64,000 nt of DNA from Kineosporia corallincola (GCF_018499875.1 NZ_JAHBAY010000024.1:1-64000); one strand, 5' to 3'; counted from the first letter of the stretch, positions 24,796 through 33,454 are shown. Numbers and translations: made by a program. The notes: generated by a model not told the origin, from the sequence alone.

Positions 24796-26691
24796 GTGTC
24801 GCAGCACACGGACGAACATCCTGGACTTGGGTCGCTGTACCGCAGGCTGAGTGTTGACGACGTGTCCTCGGCGGTCTCGGTGATCGTCAAGGTCCGCGGC
24901 GAGACCTGCGACATCGACTGTCTGTACTGCTACGAAAAGCGCAAGGCCGCGCCTGGAGGAGCGCGCGTCAGCCCGGCTCAGATCCGGCAGCTGACCGAGC
25001 TCTTCCAGGGACGTCCCCTCGCGATCGAACTACACGGCGGTGAACCACTGACAGCGGGCCGCGACCACATCGCGGCCATCCTGGAGGAACTTGGCCAGCT
25101 CCCGCAGGTGGTCCGGGTCACCATGCAGACGAACGGTGTCCAACTCGACGACGAGTGGCTCGACCTATTCGACGAGCTGTGCCCAGACCTTCAGCTCGGG
25201 ATCTCCCTCGACGGGGACGCTCGCGGCAACGCGTGGCGAGTCGGCTACGACGGCCAACCCGTCTACCCACGCGTTCGCGCAGCACTGGAGTTCTTGGCCC
25301 GACGTGGTCGGCAGGTCGGCCTGATCGCTGCGGTCACTCCACCTCTGCTGGGCCGAGCCGAGGAAGTTCTCGATCATCTCGCTGCCTTCGGCTCGGTGAA
25401 TGCGATCAGCTTCGTTCCGTGCTTCGACGCGACGGTGGTCCGACCGACCGCCACGTCGGGACGGCGCCTGACACCGAGCCGTGAGCTTCAGTCGGCCTCC
25501 ATTTCTTCAGACGCCGGGCCGGCTTGGGCCATCACCCACAGCGAGTACGCCGACTTCGTGTTGGCCGTGACTGCTCGCTGGATCGCCGGGGGTCACTTTG
25601 CCAGGATCAAGCTGGAGCCAGCGGTCTCGACCATCCGCAGGCTTCGCGGCCTGGACAGCGGCTTCTGCCACTTCTCCAACCTGAAGTGCGATCACGTCTT
25701 CACCCTGTATCCCAATGGTCAGCTCGGCAGCTGCGACGAGCTGCCTTGGCCGAAGGCCCGCTTGGTCCAGCTCAACGACCGCTCCTCGCAGGGGAAGGTG
25801 ATCGCCGAGCAGGAGAGCTCGGCTCTCCTCGCCGAAGGCCGAGCCCTGATGAACCGCTGCTCGGATTGCGCCTATCGCGAGACCTGCGGCGGAGGCTGCA
25901 TCGCGACACGATGGCGAGCCCACGGCACATCGCCCGACGCGAGCGACGCCTACTGCGACTACCGCATGCGCATGGTCGACGGTGTCTCCGCCCTCCTGGC
26001 CCAGCCGCGCCACCACGAAGGCGCTTGGTGCCGCTCGTGGCGGTGGCGCCCCCGCAATCCCAACCGAATGAGATCCATTCCGGAGTTCCTTGAACGCTGG
26101 GACGCCGACCACCAGCACCACGCGGATGTCCGACTGTTGACCAGCGGGCACGGGAACATCAACACGGTCGGTCTCCCGGGCGTCCACGACGCGGACGACC
26201 TCTACCCCCGCCATCCACGCTGGCGCGAAGCCATCGAAGACGGCGTCTGGCCTCTCGTCGACGTCCTCACCAACCGGTGGGGCCTGATCACCTACGACAG
26301 CTGCGCGGGCCACCAGTACCGAGGACTCTCCATCCCCACGAGCAGCCGTCGCGTCGGTCTCCTACCGCGAACCGAGGACGAGTACGCCCGCGCGGCGGCG
26401 TGTCTTTGTCGCGTGGCCTCCGAAGTACGGGGAAAGCTTCCCGCTGGAGTTGAAGTCTCCCTCGGCAGAGCCAACCTGGAATGTGAGACGACGAGCCAGA
26501 AGGTGCCCGTTCTGGACCTTGCCCTCACCCCAAGCCCTGAGGCGACCTGGGATACATACTTCCGTAACGTCGACGAGGCGACGCGGGTCCTTGGCGCAGC
26601 GGTCACGAATATTTCTCTGGAGAGCGACGTTTCCTGCGCCTGCCTGGGGCACCGCTCGCTCATCGACGCGGACCGGGCAGTTGCCGGATGA
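24796..26691 (+). CDS. Radical SAM/SPASM peptide-modifying enzyme with C-terminal extension
   Basis: A 631-residue protein with GTG 24796 behind a perfect AAGGAGG at 24783-24789. The first iron-sulfur motif, CDIDCLYC (C-x3-C-x2-C), lies at about 38-45 and the SAM-binding ELHGGEPL at about 77. A SPASM-type cysteine cluster follows: CSDCAYRETCGGGC at about 355-369 plus cysteines near 307, 314 and 387. Such enzymes install cross-links in ribosomal peptides. Residues about 430-631 form an extra domain with DVLTNRWGLITYDSCAGHQY, not part of the usual fold. The downstream HEXXH protein and 44-aa peptide support a peptide-maturase role. The stop overlaps the next ATG (ATGA). Confidence 0.88.
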   Translation: MSQHTDEHPGLGSLYRRLSVDDVSSAVSVIVKVRGETCDIDCLYCYEKRKAAPGGARVSPAQIRQLTELFQGRPLAIELHGGEPLTAGRDHIAAILEELGQLPQVVRVTMQTNGVQLDDEWLDLFDELCPDLQLGISLDGDARGNAWRVGYDGQPVYPRVRAALEFLARRGRQVGLIAAVTPPLLGRAEEVLDHLAAFGSVNAISFVPCFDATVVRPTATSGRRLTPSRELQSASISSDAGPAWAITHSEYADFVLAVTARWIAGGHFARIKLEPAVSTIRRLRGLDSGFCHFSNLKCDHVFTLYPNGQLGSCDELPWPKARLVQLNDRSSQGKVIAEQESSALLAEGRALMNRCSDCAYRETCGGGCIATRWRAHGTSPDASDAYCDYRMRMVDGVSALLAQPRHHEGAWCRSWRWRPRNPNRMRSIPEFLERWDADHQHHADVRLLTSGHGNINTVGLPGVHDADDLYPRHPRWREAIEDGVWPLVDVLTNRWGLITYDSCAGHQYRGLSIPTSSRRVGLLPRTEDEYARAAACLCRVASEVRGKLPAGVEVSLGRANLECETTSQKVPVLDLALTPSPEATWDTYFRNVDEATRVLGAAVTNISLESDVSCACLGHRSLIDADRAVAG

Positions 26692-27323
26692 AGGCCGCAG
26701 ACGCAGCAACCGTCCATCAGCTACTTGGACGGATAACGTACTTTCACGTGATCTTCATCGAGCCATCGCTGAGACCTTCCACCGCCGGAGCCGCGCGAAC
26801 CGAGCCGTGCTGCAACCATCGTGCTCCGCCGGGCAACCCAAGACCAGAACAGACGAGCGCTGCGATTTCTCAGTCGGCTTGGCAAGCGCTGGTTCAAATT
26901 GCCTACAGCGTAGGTAATTACCAATTGGTATGCCCGAGCGATTCTGGCGACTGTTGCGCCAAGTGCCGCATCTCGCGATCTGCCGCAGCGGTCGCGGATG
27001 CCTGGCTACAGACGGAATGCCGCGTCTACCGAGCCACCGAACCAGCAGCCACAGTTCGTGAATCATGCCGCACGACCTCGGCCCAGATCATTTCACGTGC
27101 CTTTGAGATTCAGCACCACTGCCACTGTTCCGATGGCCAAGGGCCGCCATCAGCCCCGGTTTCCCCGCTGCCCGATCTGGACCGTCACCCGCTCACCGGG
27201 GAGCTTCTGTCGCTCTGGCGAGACCCGGTGTCGGGGAGTCGAGCGCCCGTCATCACCTGGCTCAACCACTGCCCGGGCATTCAAGATATCCGCCGAATCC
27301 TCGAATCAAGGGGGCTCACATGA
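26688..27323 (+). CDS. Linking ORF with ATGA overlaps on both sides
   Basis: A 211-residue frame whose ATG overlaps the radical SAM stop by four bases (ATGA at 26688) and whose stop overlaps the oxygenase start in the same way (27320). Such double coupling argues that it is translated. The protein is odd: cysteine-rich (CPSDSGDCCAKC near 82) with weak codon bias and lower GC in the first two thirds. The last 50 residues (LPDLDRHPLTGELLSLWRDP and onward) look more like a normal protein. It could be a cysteine-rich accessory, a damaged gene or a partial artefact. Confidence 0.5.
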   Translation: MKAADAATVHQLLGRITYFHVIFIEPSLRPSTAGAARTEPCCNHRAPPGNPRPEQTSAAISQSAWQALVQIAYSVGNYQLVCPSDSGDCCAKCRISRSAAAVADAWLQTECRVYRATEPAATVRESCRTTSAQIISRAFEIQHHCHCSDGQGPPSAPVSPLPDLDRHPLTGELLSLWRDPVSGSRAPVITWLNHCPGIQDIRRILESRGLT

Positions 27324-28054
27324 TCCACATCGCCGAGACCGTCGGCATCGGCAGTATCGAAAACTTCCTCGACGAGGAAGAGCGGCTACACCTCGCCAAG
27401 CTGATGACCGAGGTGCTCGACAGCGCCGAGGCCGGCACCTTCGGGGCCAAGCGCCGCACCACCATCCACGAGATTCCCGGACACGACGAGCAGCAAGCCA
27501 TGGCGGTCTACGAGCCCCTAGGCCGAGTCGAGATCTTCGGACTCCCAGAGGCCGTCGAGAACATCCTTCAGGCCGCCTTCGAACGCTCTCGGCCCGCCCT
27601 CGCCCGCGTCATGCCCTCGATCACGCACTGCCGCCCCTGGACGTACGTCGAATACGGCCCCGGTCAGCACATCACCAGCCACCTGGACGGCATTGCCCCG
27701 GATCCGTTGGCCTGGCCCCGGCAGATCGCTGGCATCAGCGTCGTTGTCAGTGAGCCAGAGGCCGGCGGCGGCTTCTTCATCGAATCCACTTCTAGCGAGC
27801 AACTCTGGAATCGGCCCCTACCGCAGACCGACAACAACGGCTACGCCGACGGCATGTGGCTGGCACATGACGGCGCCGACAACTCGTCTCTCTGGTTCCA
27901 GACCATGCCGCGCACCCGCTGGTCGGTCGAGCCTGCCCCCGGAACCGCCCTGCTGTACGGTTCCCAGCTCGCCCACGGTACCCATCCCGTCTCCGCCGGG
28001 AGGATCGGGAAGTTCATCAGCTGGCTGGCTGCAGACGCAACCGCTGAGGCGTAG
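27320..28054 (+). CDS. 2-oxoglutarate/Fe(II)-dependent oxygenase-like protein
   Basis: A 244-residue protein. The probable iron triad is His and Asp in ITSHLDGIAPD (about 118-128) and His in LAHGTHPVSAGR (about 217-228), with the arginine of that segment suited to 2-oxoglutarate. The double-stranded beta-helix layout fits (TYVEYGPGQH, ISVVVSEPEAGGGFF, WSVEPAPGTALLYG). In this operon it would most simply hydroxylate the peptide. It lies directly downstream of the linking ORF with overlapping start. Confidence 0.82.
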   Translation: MIHIAETVGIGSIENFLDEEERLHLAKLMTEVLDSAEAGTFGAKRRTTIHEIPGHDEQQAMAVYEPLGRVEIFGLPEAVENILQAAFERSRPALARVMPSITHCRPWTYVEYGPGQHITSHLDGIAPDPLAWPRQIAGISVVVSEPEAGGGFFIESTSSEQLWNRPLPQTDNNGYADGMWLAHDGADNSSLWFQTMPRTRWSVEPAPGTALLYGSQLAHGTHPVSAGRIGKFISWLAADATAEA

Positions 28055-28057
28055 GCG

Positions 28058-28672
28058 ATGCTGCTGGCCCTGGAAGGTATCGCCGGAGCCGGCAAGAGCA
28101 CCATCCGCGATCACCTTCTCACCGAAGCGCATGCAAAAGGCTTAACGGTCAACCACATCGGCCAGTTCTCCTGGCTGTCACTACCCGCCACTCGCACCCT
28201 GGTGAAACTCCGCGCAGGCCAACCAGGTGACTACGCGAACGACGTCCAAGCAGCACAGACAGACCTCGCACTGCACAACACGTTCAACCTCGTCCCCGCC
28301 ATGGGGCAGGGGCATGTCCTGGCCGACCGGTTCTCGCTCTCCACCGCCTGTCTGCTCGCTTTGAGCCATCGCCAAGCCGTTGCTCCCTTGGTCGAACGCC
28401 TCGCCCAGGAACCAACAGCAAGGCCATCCCTCACCGTCCTACTGACCACAGACCTGTCGCTATGCCGACAGCGGCTCGCTCATCGCGAATCTGGCCAGCG
28501 ATTCACCGAAGGCTCGGCCGAGATGGCCGACCTCGCTCAGCTCTACCGCGAAGCCTTGACCCACTGGGCCAGATTCACCGATCTCCCAGTCCTGATGCAC
28601 CCCTGCTCATCCAAAGCCGATCTGGACTTCCTCGTCAGCGCGTGCCTACGCCAACTCCAGGAGCACCAGTAG
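28058..28672 (+). CDS. Thymidylate-kinase-like P-loop protein
   Basis: A 204-residue protein starting 3 bp after the oxygenase stop. The P-loop is ALEGIAGAGKSTIRDHL (about 4-20). ADRFSLSTACLLAL near 88 is the DR-bearing motif of dTMP kinases, and a lid-like arginine segment is at about 138-150. True thymidylate kinase duties are unlikely in an accessory operon. It may phosphorylate a small molecule or the product, or provide self-resistance. Confidence 0.78.
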   Translation: MLLALEGIAGAGKSTIRDHLLTEAHAKGLTVNHIGQFSWLSLPATRTLVKLRAGQPGDYANDVQAAQTDLALHNTFNLVPAMGQGHVLADRFSLSTACLLALSHRQAVAPLVERLAQEPTARPSLTVLLTTDLSLCRQRLAHRESGQRFTEGSAEMADLAQLYREALTHWARFTDLPVLMHPCSSKADLDFLVSACLRQLQEHQ

Positions 28673-28698
28673 CTCACCCCGTCCGAAGGAGCCCGCCC

Positions 28699-29547
28699 AT
28701 GGACCTACACCCGCTGCATCCGGCCGCATGGGTGCTCCACCAGCTGTCCCAGGACGGATGGCAGGTGGACAAGCTCCTCACCTTCACCCGCGCAAGCACC
28801 CTCGCTCTCGCGCATCGCAAAGACAGCGAGACCGTCGTCATCAAAGCCGGATTCGGATCGAACCACGTGCTGGCCGAACTCGATGCCGAACAGCGTGCGT
28901 CCGCCTACGGCTTCTACTGGTACGCACAGCTCACCGAGAATGAACGGGCCCTCAGCCGAGACGCCTTCCGTGAAGAGGCTGACCTCACCGAAGAAGCCAG
29001 CGCCCTCGCCCACATGGTCCCCCTACTCGACCGGGGAACGTCCGCCAAGTTCGACTGGTACACCATGCCCTGGCTCAGCGGCGGAAACTTCCGTGAACAC
29101 ATGCTGGTCCAGCCGCCCTCCGCCCAAGGCCTGTGGATACTCGCCGACGTCGCTGAAGCACTATCGCACCTTCACGAAATCGGGATCGTGCACCGCGACG
29201 TCTACCAAGAGAACATCCTCATCCACGAAGGACGTGGGCACCTCACCGATCTCGGGGCAGCCCGACGCCTCACAACCCCACGCGGTCCAGAACGCCGCCA
29301 GCCCGAGGTTCACTGGCCACCCGAGTACCTGGACGACTACCGCAACGCGACCACCGCCGCCGACATCTTCAGCCTCGGCGTCTTGATCTACCGCTACCTC
29401 TGCGGAGACATCCCCCGACTCGATGCCGACCACGAACGCCTGCCGGTCGCCCTACGCAACGTGGTCGCAGCGGCACTGGCTCGTCATCCACGGCAACGAC
29501 CATCAGCAGGCGAACTCGTCGACGCCCTACGAGCTCCACGGTCGTAA
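28699..29547 (+). CDS. Protein-kinase-fold protein
   Basis: A 282-residue kinase-like protein with ATG behind GAAGGAG. The ATP-lysine strand is ETVVIKAGFG (about 47). The catalytic loop is IVHRDVYQENILI (about 163-175), with HRD and asparagine present. The metal-binding motif is TDLGAARRL (about 184), DLG in place of DFG. The glycine-rich loop is degenerate (LLTFTRASTLALAH). C-lobe motifs follow (DIFSLGVLIYRYLCG). It is likely catalytic, perhaps modifying the peptide or an enzyme. Confidence 0.82.
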   Translation: MDLHPLHPAAWVLHQLSQDGWQVDKLLTFTRASTLALAHRKDSETVVIKAGFGSNHVLAELDAEQRASAYGFYWYAQLTENERALSRDAFREEADLTEEASALAHMVPLLDRGTSAKFDWYTMPWLSGGNFREHMLVQPPSAQGLWILADVAEALSHLHEIGIVHRDVYQENILIHEGRGHLTDLGAARRLTTPRGPERRQPEVHWPPEYLDDYRNATTAADIFSLGVLIYRYLCGDIPRLDADHERLPVALRNVVAAALARHPRQRPSAGELVDALRAPRS

Positions 29548-29573
29548 CCGGCTGACCAGAGGAGGAACCAGTC

Positions 29574-29672
29574 ATGCCCCCAGTGAGATCGCCGCCCAGT
29601 CGAACACGTGAACGCAGCGCTCCGGAAGCCAATCCGTCCGCTACTACCTGTTTCAGGAGAGGACCAGCATGA
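29574..29672 (+). CDS. 32-aa ORF translationally coupled to the peptide gene
   Basis: ATG 29574 has an excellent binding site (AGAGGAGG, about 29558-29565). The 32-residue product is Arg/Pro/Ser-rich (begins MPPVRSPPSRTRERSAPEAN) and its TGA overlaps the ATG of the 44-aa ORF by four bases. It could be a leader controlling precursor translation or a peptide in its own right. It is below usual ORF-calling limits. Confidence 0.5.
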   Translation: MPPVRSPPSRTRERSAPEANPSATTCFRRGPA

Positions 29673-29803
29673 GCAACGACCGGATCACCGAGTTCCTGGC
29701 CAGCGTCGAGGAACTGCGGGGAGAGGACGACGCCGTCCGCACGACGGCCCACACGTCCAGCGTCTCGGCCGAAGGATGGCCGACCACGACCAGCTCGGTC
29801 TGA
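29669..29803 (+). CDS. Candidate 44-aa precursor peptide
   Basis: ATG 29669 lies behind a near-ideal site, AGGAGAGG (29655-29662). The acidic N-terminal half (MSNDRITEFLASVEELRGED) has the look of a recognition leader. The C-terminal half is Thr/Ser-rich with a repeated core-like word: AHTSSV and TTTSSV, separated by SAEGWP. It lies between the kinase and HEXXH genes and a strong hairpin follows 24 bp later, as is common after RiPP precursor genes. It contains no cysteine, so a lanthipeptide is excluded; Trp, Thr and Ser would be the modification sites. No search has been run. Confidence 0.72.
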   Translation: MSNDRITEFLASVEELRGEDDAVRTTAHTSSVSAEGWPTTTSSV

Positions 29804-29827
29804 CGTAGGCCCGTCCCAATGCCCGCG

Positions 29828-29863
29828 GGGCCGGCCTGGTTCAACAACGGACCAGGCCGGCCC
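29828..29863 (+). terminator. Attenuator-like hairpin after the precursor gene
   Basis: A perfect 13-bp stem (29828-29840 with 29851-29863) has a 10-base loop and sits between the peptide ORF and the HEXXH gene. It could partly terminate transcription so that peptide mRNA exceeds enzyme mRNA. Confidence 0.75.
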
Positions 29864-29889
29864 TTCCTGACTCACGAGAGAGATCCGAG

Positions 29890-30789
29890 ATGCCTGACTT
29901 CACGTTCACTCCGACCAACCGCCTTCACGAGGAACGCACCCACCGCATCTATTCGCTCCTCCACCACGGCGACGTAGCCAAGGATAAAAGCCCAGCGCGA
30001 GCGCTCGCCTACGCTCTGGCCCACCATTCCCTGGAAGGAAGCGAGGCCGCGGCCCGGGCCGGGGACGCAGCCACCTTCGACTGGTACGCCAACCAGCCAC
30101 TCACCGAGATGCGGGGCATCTTCACGCTCACCGTGGCCGGACCCCGCGTCGTCGTAAGCCCCGAACTCGACCAACTCCCCAGGTCCCCGATCTCGGAAAC
30201 CCCCTACTACGTGATCGGCGACCAGACGCAACCACCGCCGGCTGAGACGCAGACGCTCGCCGCGGGCGCCTTCGCCGTCGCATCGGACGCCGGGTTCGGC
30301 GAACTGCTGCACCAACACGCCGTAGTGATGTGCCTCCTCAGAAGCAAGTCCCTCGGACAGACGCTCGACAGCTGGACGATCACGCGCCTGCCCGGAACAG
30401 TCTTCATGGACCACGTCAACGACCCAGTAATCCTGGGCCGTGACCTCATCCACGAGGCAGGCCACAACTGGCTCAACGACGCGCTCACCGCCACCGACAC
30501 CAAGATCGACGACCAGAGTTACTTCTGGTCACCCTGGAAGCAATCACAGCGACCCGCGTTCGGCTTCATCCACGCCTGCTGGGCGTTCCCGCTGACCATG
30601 ATCTACAGCGCCTGGGCCCGCGACAAGGCGGAACCGGAGATCGCCGAGTTCCTGACCACCTACCTGAACAAGCAGCGCCCCCTCCTCGCCGAAACGAGTG
30701 CCGATCACCAGCAGGCCATGAAGCTGATCCCCGACCAGGGCCTGCGTGAGCGGCTCATCGCGGTCTACGAGCAGGCGCTCACACTGTGA
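29890..30789 (+). CDS. HEXXH-motif peptide-system protein
   Basis: A 299-residue protein resembling the HEXXH-motif proteins encoded with radical SAM/SPASM maturases. The zinc-protease motif is LIHEAGHNWLND at about 185-196. Sequence before it is helical (ALAYALAHHSLEGSEAAARA) and that after it contains HACWAFPLTMIY. It may cleave the leader, cut the modified peptide or act as a non-catalytic partner. No signal peptide. Its stop overlaps the next start (GTGA). Confidence 0.78.
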   Translation: MPDFTFTPTNRLHEERTHRIYSLLHHGDVAKDKSPARALAYALAHHSLEGSEAAARAGDAATFDWYANQPLTEMRGIFTLTVAGPRVVVSPELDQLPRSPISETPYYVIGDQTQPPPAETQTLAAGAFAVASDAGFGELLHQHAVVMCLLRSKSLGQTLDSWTITRLPGTVFMDHVNDPVILGRDLIHEAGHNWLNDALTATDTKIDDQSYFWSPWKQSQRPAFGFIHACWAFPLTMIYSAWARDKAEPEIAEFLTTYLNKQRPLLAETSADHQQAMKLIPDQGLRERLIAVYEQALTL

Positions 30790-32087
30790 CCGTCCTCGGC
30801 CAAGGACGCCCCGGGCTGTCGCTCCTCGTCCACCGGCCAGGCCACGAGCCCTTCGCCTGGAACACGGGCATGGCAAGCCTCGAGCACCAGGTGCCGATTG
30901 GACCCGACACGAACTTCAACGTAGGGTCCGTCGCGAAGCAGATCACGGCACAACTCGTGCTCGACGCGTCCCACGAATGCCTGCTGGACCTCGACCAGCC
31001 GGCCGACGACCTAGACCCCGACCTTCAGATCAAAGACATCAACGTCGGCGAGCTCATCACCCATGGCTCCGGGCTCAGAGACGTCGAATCTCTACTCTCG
31101 CTGGCCGGATTCCGCCCTCTCGATCACTACACAGCCCCTGACCTGCTCGCGCTCGCCTATCGTCAACGCGAGCGCGTCGTGGCTGCGGACGACTTCCTGT
31201 ACGCCAACACGAACTACCTGCTGCTCGCCAAGATCCTCGAAACCGTCCGTCAAGAACCTCTCCCGGACCTCGCGCGCCGAACGATCTTCGAGCCGCTCAA
31301 CATGCACAACACCAGGTTCTGCGCCGACCCCCAGCAAATCGTCCCCAACGCAGCCTCCGCCTACCGCCAGATCGGCAGCAACTGGAGCCACGCCCGAACC
31401 CCCGTGGCGCTGCCCGGCCCCGGCTCGCTGTGGACCACCGCACAGGACCTGGACCTCTGGCTGCAGCACCTTCACGGTCGCTGGCGAACCGGTGGCCAAC
31501 GCCTCCTCTACCAAGAACTTCTGAACTACCGGGCGAGCGACCACGCCCCCTACCTCTACGGACCCGGGCTCTACGGAGTCGAGGACTCGGATCAGCCTCG
31601 GGTCTTCCATTTCGGGCATGAGCAGGGATTCTCCGCAGCCACCCACCTGACCAGCAACGGCAGCCGCGTGGTCTGCCTGGCGAACGGGTCCGACGTCTCG
31701 GCCGATCGAGTTGCCACAGCCATGCTGGAGAACCTCGACCATCCGGATCTGCTTCCAATCGCGCTGAAGACCATTGCCCAGCAGACACGCCGCCAACCAC
31801 CGCCCCGGAGCGTTCCAGCCAGCTCTTCGAGCGAGCTCGGCCCGTTCAGCTGTCCAGACGTTCCGGGAGTGGTGCGCCTTACCCGGTCGAATCGTGGACT
31901 CGAACTTTGGCGACGAGGAACCGGAGATCAGCTCACCCAGATCAGCGCAGAGCAGTTCTCGGGCCCCGGATACACGCTGACTCTCGAAGATCCTCAAGCG
32001 CCCGACCGGGGCTTCCGCCTCGATCTTGAGCGTGCACCTTGCCTTGCATACCAGCTGCGCGCCGGTGCGTCGCCCTCGACTGTTTAA
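30786..32087 (+). CDS. Serine hydrolase of the beta-lactamase (class C/PBP-like) fold
   Basis: A 433-residue protein with GTG overlapping the HEXXH stop. The nucleophile motif is VGSVAKQIT (SxxK, about 47-52), the tyrosine motif is LYANTNYLLL (YxN, about 138) and the third motif is HFGHEQG (HxG, about 275). A C-terminal 80-residue domain follows. No signal peptide, so it is probably cytoplasmic and may act on a peptide bond or ester of the operon's product. Class C-like hydrolases also serve as peptide esterases or D-aminopeptidases. Confidence 0.85.
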   Translation: MTVLGQGRPGLSLLVHRPGHEPFAWNTGMASLEHQVPIGPDTNFNVGSVAKQITAQLVLDASHECLLDLDQPADDLDPDLQIKDINVGELITHGSGLRDVESLLSLAGFRPLDHYTAPDLLALAYRQRERVVAADDFLYANTNYLLLAKILETVRQEPLPDLARRTIFEPLNMHNTRFCADPQQIVPNAASAYRQIGSNWSHARTPVALPGPGSLWTTAQDLDLWLQHLHGRWRTGGQRLLYQELLNYRASDHAPYLYGPGLYGVEDSDQPRVFHFGHEQGFSAATHLTSNGSRVVCLANGSDVSADRVATAMLENLDHPDLLPIALKTIAQQTRRQPPPRSVPASSSSELGPFSCPDVPGVVRLTRSNRGLELWRRGTGDQLTQISAEQFSGPGYTLTLEDPQAPDRGFRLDLERAPCLAYQLRAGASPSTV

Positions 32088-32384
32088 TCCCGTTGAACAT
32101 TCGAATCGCACCGCCCCGTAGGGTCATAAAGCTCCGACAACGACCAGACGCCCGTACCAGCCGATACATTCCATTCTGCACTGATCGAACGCGGCTCGGG
32201 CCGGGTCGCCCGCAGGCCGGGACTGCCCTCCTCAGAGGAATGATCGCTGCCCCACGAACCCGCCGAACCGGACTCCAGATCCAGAAGCGCCATCAACAGC
32301 CCCGGCTGCGCCTGCCTGCCCTCGCTCGTGGCTCGGCCGGATGGATGCGGATGGGAGGGCTGGGCAGGACAAGGTGATCGAGGG

Positions 32385-33296
32385 TCATTTCGCCTTCGCA
32401 GAGAGCTTTTTCAGGGCCTCCTCGAACGCTGCGTCCAGCACATCGTGGGCCCACTGCTCGAGATCGTCCAGCGCCTGACAGTCTTTCAACGGCAGATGTG
32501 CGGTGAGGCTGACCCAGACCAGGGAACCGGACCGGTCTCGGCTGACTCTGATGGCCTTCTGCGACGGCGAGCGAACAAGGGCCACCTCGAACTCCACCTG
32601 ATCGACGCCCAGTTCCTGGAGGGCCTCACGTCGGCCAGGCACGGCCGCGGCGCGCGCCAGAGCTGCCCGGGTCGTCAAGTCGAAGGCAGGCCATGCCTTC
32701 TTGGCCGCCCACGTGCGCGTGACCGCTGGGTCGTCGATGTCGAACCCGACCCCAGCCCACTGCGGCGCCGGATCGACAAGGCCACCAGGCACGGGCTCAG
32801 GAACGGCAACCGCGTCGTGGAACCCGGCAGGGTTCGATCCAGTCTCGATCTGCTCGGTTCCCGGCAGAGAACCGTCCCTGACCGACAACGCGGCGAAGAC
32901 ACGGTCCGTGGCCTGGACCAGATACTCCGAGTCCATGACACCGGGCCACGGACGCGACGCGATCATCTGTGGGTCGTTCAGCACCCGCCCGTACACGTGC
33001 GGCCCGGCCAGGACGATCGCGCAGCGCACGGCGACGAACAGGTCTGGATCAGGGTCTTCCCACTCATCGTATGGATTGGATGCCGCCTGCTCGTAATGCG
33101 AGAGCGTGTCCAGCGCGTAGAGCTTGTCGATCAGCAGACGCCCGAAAGCCTCCACCGACGCCGGCGCCTCAGCCGAAAGACGGCTTCGGAAAGCAGACAT
33201 CGCGCCAGCATCCGAGCCTTCCCCGGCCGCCGCGATGATCTCCCAGAACGTGACCTCGTCCACCCCAGCCCTTTTCCATCGTGCCGCTTCAATCAT
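32385..33296 (-). CDS. DUF4240 domain protein
   Basis: A 303-residue protein with the family-type opening (VDEVTFWEIIAAAGEGSDAG, about 12-31), followed by helical text including LLIDKLYALDTLSHYEQAA and DLFVAVRCAIVLAG. The remainder (about 170-303) is a second globular part with no motif I know. It is convergent with the serine hydrolase across about 300 bases that hold no gene. Confidence 0.75.
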   Translation of the reverse strand: MIEAARWKRAGVDEVTFWEIIAAAGEGSDAGAMSAFRSRLSAEAPASVEAFGRLLIDKLYALDTLSHYEQAASNPYDEWEDPDPDLFVAVRCAIVLAGPHVYGRVLNDPQMIASRPWPGVMDSEYLVQATDRVFAALSVRDGSLPGTEQIETGSNPAGFHDAVAVPEPVPGGLVDPAPQWAGVGFDIDDPAVTRTWAAKKAWPAFDLTTRAALARAAAVPGRREALQELGVDQVEFEVALVRSPSQKAIRVSRDRSGSLVWVSLTAHLPLKDCQALDDLEQWAHDVLDAAFEEALKKLSAKAK

Positions 33297-33454
33297 GCCC
33301 AGCTTCGGACTCGCGCGATCGAAGTTGCCACGCTCACCGGATCGAGCAGAAACCTACAGGCCGCGCTTGACGTCCTTCCCGAGCGCTGACCTGGGATCGG
33401 CGGGACCGTGCGCTCAACCTGGGACGGCCACCGGAGATTGTTCACAGCCTCCGG

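Noticed and set aside
29669-29803. Lanthipeptide or FxSxx-type precursor
   Set aside because: No cysteine is present and the C-terminus does not fit FxSxx; it ends TTTSSV.
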